Notes under the pieces: generated by a model
The model's database searches: none
Seen by the model: the letters and a program-made list of their open reading frames with translations, nothing else
Told to the model about the DNA's origin: nothing
Assembly: GCA_025362635.1 (NCBI GenBank)
Contig: JANYFO010000030.1
Location: forward strand, 1 to 38,139
Reading direction: 5' to 3'
Source of the DNA: Gemmatimonadaceae bacterium
GTDB taxonomy: Bacteria; Gemmatimonadota; Gemmatimonadetes; Gemmatimonadales; Gemmatimonadaceae
Length of the DNA: 38,139 nucleotides
Part shown: in pieces, positions 1 through 8,071 of the stretch
Numbering within the stretch: position 1 is the stretch's first letter
How the letters are laid out: each line of letters starts with the position of its first letter
Made by a program: the position numbers and the translations under genes

Positions 1-133
1 GCGTGCCCGCGAGATCGCGATGGTAGGCGGGCCACTCGCCGTCAGCGGTCGTGGTTTGCGCGCGCGCGGCCGATAGTGCCGTGATGAAGAGCACAGCGCC
101 AAACGATGTAGTGCGAAACAATACAGACGTCAT
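1..133 (-). CDS. PQQ-dependent dehydrogenase / quinoprotein, N-terminal fragment (runs off left edge)
   Basis: Reverse-strand translation from ATG at 133: MTSVLFRTTSFGAVLFITALSAARAQTTTADGEWPAYHRDLAGT; signal peptide followed by the GEWPxYxxDLAGT start typical of quinoprotein dehydrogenases. ATG overlaps the TGA of the upstream DUF1697 gene (ATGA). Confidence 0.6.
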   Translation of the reverse strand, partial: MTSVLFRTTSFGAVLFITALSAARAQTTTADGEWPAYHRDLAGT

Positions 134-714
134 GCAGTCTCCGAGCAGAGCAGGGCGAGTTTTCGCACGGTGGTTACGTTGCGCATCGTTGTGGAGACCC
201 CTAACGCCTTCTCCAGCCGAGCGCCGGTAATCGTGCTGTCGCTTATGCGCGAGTGAGTCCACCAGTAGAAGTCGCGATCGCGAAAGGCAAATTCGTTCGT
301 GGTGCCAGCGAGCGCCAGCACCCGTTGTTGCGCTGCCTCTACCAAGGGCAATTTCAAAAAGCCCACCGTTAGTGCGGATGCGCCAGCCACTGGATCCGCA
401 CCGCCAAACACTCGAAACGCGGCGGTCGTGATCACGTCGGCACTCGTGCGGATGAATACATCGACGGTATAGCCAAGGTGTTTGACGAGATGTGCTTCAA
501 TCTTTATTTCGAGTGCGGTGGCATCTTCGACGCTACTTGAGAATCGCACATTACCGCTGGCAATAAATGTCTCGACGTTGGTGAAACCGAGGGTGGTAAA
601 CTGTTCGCGCAGCTCGGCCATTTTCACGTTATGCCCGCCCACATTAATTGCGCGAAGAAACGCGACGTAGTGTGTCGCATCAGGACGTCGGCGCGGCATC
701 ACGATTCGAGGCAT
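130..714 (-). CDS. DUF1697 family protein
   Basis: ORF with YVAFLRAINVGGHNVKMAELREQFTTLGFTNVETFIASGNVRFSS, hallmark of DUF1697. Start trimmed to an internal ATG (714 or 699) to avoid overlap with the upstream gene. Confidence 0.85.
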   Translation of the reverse strand: MPRIVMPRRRPDATHYVAFLRAINVGGHNVKMAELREQFTTLGFTNVETFIASGNVRFSSSVEDATALEIKIEAHLVKHLGYTVDVFIRTSADVITTAAFRVFGGADPVAGASALTVGFLKLPLVEAAQQRVLALAGTTNEFAFRDRDFYWWTHSRISDSTITGARLEKALGVSTTMRNVTTVRKLALLCSETA

Positions 715-739
715 CAGCGAAGAAGCACTGGGCGCAACG

Positions 740-1309
740 TCAATGCCAACGCACGCCTTGCATCGCACGACGAACGGCACCGCCGAGCGCACCACGCAGT
801 TGTGCCGCGATCAGAAAGACAACGGCGCTTAGGACCAGCGCGAACTTGATGGTTGCAACGATGCCGACAAGTCGCGTCATGCCGCTACTTGCGCCACTGT
901 CGAGCATGCGAAGCAGCGCCACATTCTCGATTGCATCTAACGGAATGCAGGCAAAGACCGCATTCGACAGTTGTCGGCCGACGCGATCAAACCAACTGGC
1001 GTTGCGGCGCGTCAGTATGCGACAGCCGAGTCCTAAGCTGACGGGATACGCCAATAAGAACGCAAAGTCGAGTCGCAAACTTTCGCGCGCCGATGCGAGT
1101 ACACCGTTCGCCGTCCAAGCGTGCAGCATGAACGCCGCACGCTCTCGCGTGAAAGCAAGCTCGAAGCCGACAATACCAGCGGGAGTAATGGGCGATTTCA
1201 AAAACCCATCGATATGCTGGAGCTTCACCATCAGAATCAATGATGCGATCGATGCAACGAGCCACAACAGTACGAGCGGTGGTCGTACGGGCGCGCTCGA
1301 GCCGCTCAA
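740..1309 (-). CDS. hypothetical integral membrane protein
   Basis: 189 aa ORF with several hydrophobic segments; TTG start overlaps the transketolase TGA (TTGA); same strand and spacing as neighbours. Confidence 0.55.
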   Translation of the reverse strand: MSGSSAPVRPPLVLLWLVASIASLILMVKLQHIDGFLKSPITPAGIVGFELAFTRERAAFMLHAWTANGVLASARESLRLDFAFLLAYPVSLGLGCRILTRRNASWFDRVGRQLSNAVFACIPLDAIENVALLRMLDSGASSGMTRLVGIVATIKFALVLSAVVFLIAAQLRGALGGAVRRAMQGVRWH

Positions 1310-3354
1310 CCGCCGAGCAAACTTACCGCCGTTTCGACGACATGCTCCGCCGTAATGCCGTACTCCTTATATAACGTTTGATACGGCGCACTTGCGCCAA
1401 ACTTCTCAATGCCGACAACGGCACCACGATCACCGACCCAGCGATACCACGACATCGGATGTGCCGCTTCAACGGCAACCTTCGCGACACCCGCAGGCAA
1501 CAAGAAGTCGCGATACTCGGCACTTTGCGCAGCGAAGAGTTCGAGCGACGGACAGCTGACGACACGTGCCGAGATACCGCGCACCGCGAGATGGCCGCGA
1601 GCCGCGAGTGCGATCTCCACTTCAGAGCCCGACGCCATCAACACCACATCCGGCGCGCCGCTGGTACCATCCGCAAGCATATATGCGCCGCGTGCGACGC
1701 CAACTTTCACGCGTGCCGTCTCATTAAAATACGACAGCTTTTGACGCGTCAGTACGAGCGCAACCGGACCGGTCGTGTGATGCAGCGCGACCCGCCACGC
1801 CTCCGCTACTTCATCGGCATCGGCCGGCCGCAACACGATGAGATTGGGAATGCATCGCAACGCCGTAAGCTGTTCCACCGGTTGATGCGTTGGCCCGTCT
1901 TCACCCAACCCGATCGAATCGTGTGTGAACACATAAATGACATGCGCTCCCATCAATGCAGCGAGACGAATTGCCGGTCGCATATAATCCGCGAACACGA
2001 GGAATGTGCCACCGTACGGCACAATCCCACCGTGCAGCGCCATGCCGTTCATAATGGCGCCCATGCCGTGCTCACGAATACCAAAACGGAAATCACGACC
2101 ACCGGGTGACACTGCCGTGAACATCTCGGCGCCCTTCACGTTGGTCAAATTAGACGGTGTAAGGTCTGCCGAGCCGCCAACTAATTCGGGCATAAACGGT
2201 GCGATGGCATTGAGCACGACTCCCGAGGCTGCGCGCGTGGCAACGTTGCCACTCTTCGCATCAAACGACGGAAACGCTGTACTCACGCCGTCACGTAATT
2301 CACCGCGCAAACGACGTTGCATTTCTGCGGCGAGGTCAGGATGCGCAGCTGTGTACGCGACCCATCGGGCATTCCAATCGACATGCGCTGTTGCACGCTC
2401 CGCCACACCCTCGCGCCAATGCGCGAGCGCTTCGGGTGGAACATGAAACGTATCCGGATAATCCCAGCCATATACCGCTTTGGTGAGCGCGACTTCCTCG
2501 ACGCCGAGTGGCTCGCCGTGTGCCTTGGAGGTGTCTTGCTTGTGCGGTGAACCAAATCCAATGTGCGTGCGCGTGACGATCAGCGTGGGACGCGTCGCGT
2601 CAGCCTTTGCTGCGGCGATCGCGACATCAATCGCGTCGAGATCATTCACATCGGCGATGTGTAACACCTGCCAACCGTATGCACCAAAGCGCGCAGCCGC
2701 ATCATCGCTACAACTGAGGTTCGTGCTGCCGTCAATCGTGATGTGATTGTCGTCGAAAAAGCCAATCAACTTGCCTAACTTGTGATGTCCAGCATAGCTC
2801 GCGGCTTCGTGCGAGATGCCTTCCATCAAATCGCCGTCGCCCGCGATGAAATACGTATAGTGATCAACGATGTGATGTTCGTCGCGATTGAATTCGGCGG
2901 ACAGATGTGCTTCGGCGACCGCAAAACCGACCGCGTTAGCAACGCCCTGTCCCAACGGACCCGTCGTGGTTTCGACACCTGGGGTGTGATGCACCTCGGG
3001 ATGCCCGGGCGTCATGCTTTTCCATTGACGAAAAAGCTTGAGCTGCTCGAGCGGCAATGCATACCCCGACATGAACAATGATCCGTACAACACCATTGAC
3101 GCATGTCCCACGGACAGCACAAAACGATCACGATCTGCCCACTGCGGATTGGCGGGATCGTGGCGCAAATGCCGCGTGTAGAGCGAGTACGCGAGCGGCG
3201 CGAGCGCCATCGGCGTGCCTGGATGCCCGGACTCGGCTTTTTGTACCGCGTCCATAGCGAGCGTGCGCACTGTGTTGATGGCAAGCTGCGCGAGATCAGG
3301 TGTTGTCGAAACAGAAGGTGCAGCGGACACGAAAGCTCCGGGGACGTCGGTCAT
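1306..3354 (-). CDS. tkt: transketolase
   Basis: Full-length transketolase motifs: SGHPGTPMALAPLAYSLYTRHLRHDPANPQWADRDRFVLSVGHAS, GDGDLMEGISHEAASYAGH, GIREHGMGAIMNGMALHGG, THDSIGLGEDGPTHQPVEQL. Start trimmed to ATG at 3354 (MTDVPG). Confidence 0.97.
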   Translation of the reverse strand: MTDVPGAFVSAAPSVSTTPDLAQLAINTVRTLAMDAVQKAESGHPGTPMALAPLAYSLYTRHLRHDPANPQWADRDRFVLSVGHASMVLYGSLFMSGYALPLEQLKLFRQWKSMTPGHPEVHHTPGVETTTGPLGQGVANAVGFAVAEAHLSAEFNRDEHHIVDHYTYFIAGDGDLMEGISHEAASYAGHHKLGKLIGFFDDNHITIDGSTNLSCSDDAAARFGAYGWQVLHIADVNDLDAIDVAIAAAKADATRPTLIVTRTHIGFGSPHKQDTSKAHGEPLGVEEVALTKAVYGWDYPDTFHVPPEALAHWREGVAERATAHVDWNARWVAYTAAHPDLAAEMQRRLRGELRDGVSTAFPSFDAKSGNVATRAASGVVLNAIAPFMPELVGGSADLTPSNLTNVKGAEMFTAVSPGGRDFRFGIREHGMGAIMNGMALHGGIVPYGGTFLVFADYMRPAIRLAALMGAHVIYVFTHDSIGLGEDGPTHQPVEQLTALRCIPNLIVLRPADADEVAEAWRVALHHTTGPVALVLTRQKLSYFNETARVKVGVARGAYMLADGTSGAPDVVLMASGSEVEIALAARGHLAVRGISARVVSCPSLELFAAQSAEYRDFLLPAGVAKVAVEAAHPMSWYRWVGDRGAVVGIEKFGASAPYQTLYKEYGITAEHVVETAVSLLGG

Positions 3355-3401
3355 GAGGGCAGGCGCGCCCGAACCGACGGGGTGCCAAAGCCGAGGGAAA
3401 G

Positions 3402-3944
3402 TTAGCCTGCGTTCGCCGCGTTGAGGTACAACGTTTTGGTGAGCACAAGGTGATGCGCGAAATGCCCAGCAATAATCCACGTCAGCGCCAGCGCAGACAA
3501 CGGATTGTTGTTCGACGTGCCGATTTGTGCCAGACCGGCTTCATCGAGTGAGCGGACAAGCGCAATGGTCGACGCGCGCACGGCCTCGAGTTCGCCAACG
3601 ATATCCCACAACGCACGCCGATCAGCACGACTTTCCGGTACCCAATCGTTTTGCTCAAAACCTGGCAGCGGTGTTTTGTCAGCTCGCGCGAAACGTAAAA
3701 GACGATAAGAAAACACACGCTCCGTATCCGCCACATGCAGCAGCGACTCTGCCAACGTCCACTTCCCGGGCGCATAAGCAAATGTCGCGAGGTTCATGTC
3801 AACACCGGATAAAAGTTCTCGTAACTGGTTCGGCTGTTCCTCAAGTACCGCGAGCAAATTGCCATCGCCGCGCGTCGCCAATAATTGTTCGGTGATGTTG
3901 ATGTATGGCGAATGCTCTGAGGCATCGGGTTTCGCGAAGTGCAT
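3402..3944 (-). CDS. DinB family protein
   Basis: 180 aa; YAPGKWTLAESLLHVADTERVFSYRLLRFAR and C-terminal GHFAHHLVL, DinB/YfiT-like four-helix metal-binding pattern. Confidence 0.85.
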   Translation of the reverse strand: MHFAKPDASEHSPYINITEQLLATRGDGNLLAVLEEQPNQLRELLSGVDMNLATFAYAPGKWTLAESLLHVADTERVFSYRLLRFARADKTPLPGFEQNDWVPESRADRRALWDIVGELEAVRASTIALVRSLDEAGLAQIGTSNNNPLSALALTWIIAGHFAHHLVLTKTLYLNAANAG

Positions 3945-3970
3945 TGCGGGATACGGGAAAGGTGTGAGAA

Positions 3971-5155
3971 CTAAGAAGGTGCGACAACGCTCAATTGTGT
4001 AACGACACTCGCGAGTGCGGCTACGTCTGGCACGCTGCCTTGGGCGAAGCGTGCCGAACCACCGCCACGACCACCAACTGCCGACAACACAGTGCGCAGT
4101 GTTTTACCAGCATCGATGCCAACGCGCTCGGCCGCCGCAAACATCACGCCGAGCGGTGATGTACTGGTGACGAGCACCACGCATGGGCCGAGAATGGTGA
4201 GGGCTTGTGCCAACGGTTCTTGCTCACGGACAGCGCCGTCGGTAAGTGCCAGATGAAAGCGCCGCATGCCATCGGTATCGGGCGTTGTGCTGTCCCATCG
4301 TGCGCGTGCATCGAGCAGCGCGAGATCGGTAACGAGACGCTTACGCTCGCGCTCTAGCTCTACCACACGCGCGTGCAATTGCTCGGCCAACATGGGTACG
4401 TCGCCGACTGCTGCAGTAAACAAGCGCGCTGTGTTGCTGAGCAATGTCGCATCGTGTCGCGCGCGCGAAACGGCACGATTACCGCAAAGAAATTCGATGC
4501 GGGTGTGTTGTTTTACCCGTTCTGCCGCACGCAATTGAATACTGCCAATCTCACCAGTGCGGCGAACGTGCGTACCTCCGCATGCACTGCGATCGAGCTC
4601 GGCGATCGAGACCACGCGTAACATGCCACTGCGGTCACTCGCCTTGCGCAGCCCCGTCGCTAGCGCGGCGTCTTCAAACGCAACGGTGATTTCGTGATTT
4701 GCGGTGACCAGTGCGTTAGCACGCCATTCTGCGTCGCGCAACGTGTCCGCTGACACACTAGAAGCGGCAATGTCGAGCGTTGATGTCTCATCACCGAAAT
4801 GCACGCTGACCGTCGGCCATCCGTACACATCGGCGAACATGGCGGACAACAGATGTTGTCCGGTGTGTTGTTGCATAAAATCGAAACGTCGGGTCCATTG
4901 CACGAGTCCGGTCAGCGATTGCCCCACTACAAGTGCACTTGGCTCGGCCAGTACGTGCGCAATCCGCTCCTCTTCGTCGAGTACATCGACGATGATGGCA
5001 TCGCCGAGTGTGCCGAGGTCGTGCGGCTGCCCGCCGGAGGTGGGATAGAACGCGGTGCGGTCGAGGTAGACGCGGCGTGCATCATCGGAGACGGCCAGAA
5101 CAGTTGCCGTGAAGTCGCGAAGGTAAGCGTCGGTGTAGTAGAGTCGGTCGGTCAT
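3971..5155 (-). CDS. alanyl-tRNA editing protein (AlaX-like) with C-terminal DHHA1-type region
   Basis: FYPTSGGQPHDLGTL, MQQHTGQHLLSA (HxxxH), CGGTHVRRTGEIG (CxxxH), C-terminal GGRGGGSARFAQG; lacks the aminoacylation core. Confidence 0.92.
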   Translation of the reverse strand: MTDRLYYTDAYLRDFTATVLAVSDDARRVYLDRTAFYPTSGGQPHDLGTLGDAIIVDVLDEEERIAHVLAEPSALVVGQSLTGLVQWTRRFDFMQQHTGQHLLSAMFADVYGWPTVSVHFGDETSTLDIAASSVSADTLRDAEWRANALVTANHEITVAFEDAALATGLRKASDRSGMLRVVSIAELDRSACGGTHVRRTGEIGSIQLRAAERVKQHTRIEFLCGNRAVSRARHDATLLSNTARLFTAAVGDVPMLAEQLHARVVELERERKRLVTDLALLDARARWDSTTPDTDGMRRFHLALTDGAVREQEPLAQALTILGPCVVLVTSTSPLGVMFAAAERVGIDAGKTLRTVLSAVGGRGGGSARFAQGSVPDVAALASVVTQLSVVAPS

Positions 5156-5503
5156 TGTGCGCGTCTCAAGTCTGTCCCGTTAAACCATTTCAGCTGTTTT
5201 TGGTCTTCCAGCCAACAGTTTCGCTGGAGTGAGCTGCGTCAAGTCCACCATGACGCTTCCGCTCGGAGTGTAGGATCAGAGCGAATGATGGCTTGCGGGG
5301 TGGTTCGGATTCCGATATTTAATCGTCCACAGCGATCTCCGTGCGACTGCCGGAGATGCTTCTGACTGAAATAAGACGCCTCGCAAACGAGCGTGATGTA
5401 CCGTATCAGCGTTTGCCGAAACTTTATCTTGACGATCGCTTCACAGCGGCGCTTTCACGACGCCACGCGCGAACGGACGCATAACGGACCTCGTAACATT
5501 GTC

Positions 5504-8062
5504 ATGAAACCCAACACGCTACGCACGATTGCCGTTGCCGCGCTTTTGGCACTAACTGTGGGGTGCAGCAGCTTTTTTAAAATGTCGCCAGAGGGCGCGA
5601 CTGTGCTACCGCCGCCGAAGGTCGTGCCGCCAACGATTGAGAAAGAGTCGAAGAAGGTGCCCGCTCCAGCTCCGTCCATGCCGAAGGTGACGGTGCCGAA
5701 GGTGACGACGCCGAAAGCGAACGTGAAGAAGTTGGAGGCGAAACGAGTTGACGAACCGAAGCCTGTGCTCGCAGCGCCGTCGACGGCGCCAATCGTTGTC
5801 AGTCTCCCGGAGCCCGAACCTGCGCCGGTAGCGTCCGATTCAAGCGGCGTGGCTCGGCTGGCAACGCTTGCCGCGGTGTGGCAGGCTGTTGCGCTATTTC
5901 ATCCCGCCGTGATCTACCGCAGTGCGGCGTGGGACTCGGCGCTTGTGCGCGCGATTCCGATCATTCGTTCGGCACGTGATGTGGATCGATTGGAAATAGC
6001 GTACATATCGCTGTTGTCCGTGCTTGGCGATTCAGCAACACGAGTTGAGCGCGACACTCTTTCGCGCACACTCCGCGCTGGTTCGGTGCGTGCAACGCGC
6101 ACCGTCGACAGCGTGCTGGTGTTGCAACTGCCGGCGGATGCGACGTTCGATGCGGATGATGCCGCAACAATTTCCGCCGCGCTCGCACAACTACCGACGC
6201 GTGTCGTCGTTGACCTGCGCATGACGGAGCGCGCACGTGATAGCGATGCTGATCGCGTAAATGCGTTTGTCGAACAAACCGGGTTGGCGCGCGCGTTAAC
6301 GCCGGTGTCGTTGCCTGCACCAGCGGAACGTGTGCGACGCGTTGGCGGCGTGCTGCAAGATTCGGTTGATGACACACGTGTACGATTTGGTGGCGCGTGG
6401 ATACGACGCGACGTGCCGTTGGTGCGCGCTGCCGCAACAGCTCCGCATCGGGTGCTGGTCTTGGCCAATCGTGAATCGGTCATACCGCGTGGCCTCGCGG
6501 CATTGCTGTCTGCGGGTCGCGCAACGCTCGTTGGCGACGGCGCGCTCGATGACGAATCACTCGTATCGAGTGTACGCATTACGGTGGCGCCAGGGCTCTC
6601 CGTGCGTGTGCGCACGGGCGAACTTGTGCATCCGGACGGTACGTTTGGTTTGCTTGTAGACACGGTAATGCCGCGCAGCAAAATGTTGAGTGACAGTACA
6701 GCGCTGCGAGCGGCGCTGACGATTGTGCGCGCCGTACGGATGCCCCGCGCGTTGCATCTACCAGGTGTCGCGTTCACACCGGCGCTGCTCCCCGCGGCCT
6801 TTGATACCGCGAGTTATCCATTGATGGGTGCGCGCGTGCTCGCAGGATTTCGATTATGGAGTGCGATGCGTAGCCGACACGCGCATCGCGATCAGTACGA
6901 TGACGATGCTGACGCCGTGTTTGTCCGCATATTACCTCGACTCGAAGCTGCGCGTGATGCTCTCCAGTACGTTGCCGCCATCAGTGATCTTGCGGCCACG
7001 TTTGACGATGCGCAGAGCACGGTCTCAGGGCCATGGCGCGAGACGCTGTTAGGCACAAGTAGTGCACCGTTTCGCGCACGCGTTGCCGAAGGACGCGCAA
7101 TTCTTACGGATGTGGTGCGCGATTCATCGACGCTCGCGCTTGGACTGACGGTAGGCACGGAGATTGTGGCAGCCGATGGATTTCCGTTCGCGGCGTGGTT
7201 GAGCGAGCACCGTCGCGTTGCGTCCGCGTCAAACGATTGGACACGGACGCGCGATCTCATGCGCGTGCTGCCACGTGGTCCAGAAGGAAGCGCCTTGTTC
7301 AAGGTACGGGATGTCGCCGGCAAGGAGCGCACGGTCTACATACCGCGACGGGCAACCTACGCCGCCCTAGTGCCGCGCGAAGAGCGCGCAGATGCAATCG
7401 CGGCGCGACGTCTTACGACAAGCATCTTGTACCTCGACTTAGAGCGACTGAACGCACGCGCAATCGATTCGGCATTCGCCGCCGCCGCCGGATCACGAGC
7501 CGTCGTGCTCGACCTGCGCGGAACACTACGTGCTGATGCGGCGACCATCTTACGGCACGTCGCACAACAACCACGTTTCATCGCATACCGCGCACTGAGT
7601 CGCGTAGCATCCGCGCCCTGTCTCGCACCAACGCTGCGTGAGGCCGCGACACTCTGTAGCGAAGAACGCACGGAGCGCATGGTGTGGTTTGCGGTAGACA
7701 CGAGTGGACGTTTTCGCGGTCGCGTGTATGCGCTCATCGATGAGCGGACGCAAGGCGCGGCCGAGCGCGCGGCGCTCGCGCTTGAGAGCGGCGCCAATGC
7801 GGTGTTTATCGGAAGCCCGAGTGCTGGCGCTGCGGCGATCGCCGTGTCGCTAGAGCTACCGGGCTGGCTCACGGTCGGTGTTCCCGCCGTCGAAATACGC
7901 CGGGCCGACGGCGGACTTGTGCATCGCGTCGGCATCACGCCGACCGTTGACGTGCGGCTCACCGTACGCGGCATACGTGGCGGACAAGATGACGTGCTTG
8001 AGCGCGCGCAGCAATTCGTCGTTCAGCAACTTGAGCCGACGCCCGTACGTCGTCGTCGATAG
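5504..8062 (+). CDS. putative lipoprotein with two S41 (C-terminal processing peptidase)-like repeats, probably catalytically inactive
   Basis: ATG at 5504: MKPNTLRTIAVAALLALTVGCSS (lipobox-like), Pro/Lys linker, then two rounds of an S41-type helical domain (LATLAAVWQAVALFHPAV; VLAGFRLWSAMRSRHAHRD) and S41-type core (VVVDLR...; AVVLDLRGTL...YALIDERTQGAAERAALALESGANAVFIGSPSAG). Confidence 0.75.
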   Translation: MKPNTLRTIAVAALLALTVGCSSFFKMSPEGATVLPPPKVVPPTIEKESKKVPAPAPSMPKVTVPKVTTPKANVKKLEAKRVDEPKPVLAAPSTAPIVVSLPEPEPAPVASDSSGVARLATLAAVWQAVALFHPAVIYRSAAWDSALVRAIPIIRSARDVDRLEIAYISLLSVLGDSATRVERDTLSRTLRAGSVRATRTVDSVLVLQLPADATFDADDAATISAALAQLPTRVVVDLRMTERARDSDADRVNAFVEQTGLARALTPVSLPAPAERVRRVGGVLQDSVDDTRVRFGGAWIRRDVPLVRAAATAPHRVLVLANRESVIPRGLAALLSAGRATLVGDGALDDESLVSSVRITVAPGLSVRVRTGELVHPDGTFGLLVDTVMPRSKMLSDSTALRAALTIVRAVRMPRALHLPGVAFTPALLPAAFDTASYPLMGARVLAGFRLWSAMRSRHAHRDQYDDDADAVFVRILPRLEAARDALQYVAAISDLAATFDDAQSTVSGPWRETLLGTSSAPFRARVAEGRAILTDVVRDSSTLALGLTVGTEIVAADGFPFAAWLSEHRRVASASNDWTRTRDLMRVLPRGPEGSALFKVRDVAGKERTVYIPRRATYAALVPREERADAIAARRLTTSILYLDLERLNARAIDSAFAAAAGSRAVVLDLRGTLRADAATILRHVAQQPRFIAYRALSRVASAPCLAPTLREAATLCSEERTERMVWFAVDTSGRFRGRVYALIDERTQGAAERAALALESGANAVFIGSPSAGAAAIAVSLELPGWLTVGVPAVEIRRADGGLVHRVGITPTVDVRLTVRGIRGGQDDVLERAQQFVVQQLEPTPVRRRR

Positions 8063-8071
8063 AGTCGAGGC

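Noticed and set aside
648-1355. 235 aa plus-strand ORF
   Set aside because: Overlaps the antisense strand of the DUF1697 start, the membrane protein and the end of transketolase; composition is not protein-like.
1378-2109. 243 aa plus-strand ORF
   Set aside because: Antisense to transketolase, Arg/Cys/His-rich composition, no domain signal.
5310-5335. T-arm-like GGTTCGGATTCC, possible tRNA
   Set aside because: Lacks the TTCRA T-loop consensus and I could not fold acceptor and D arms around it.
5914-6777. 287 aa minus-strand ORF
   Set aside because: Ser/Arg/Thr-rich low-complexity composition, antisense to the S41-like gene; typical shadow ORF in GC-rich DNA.
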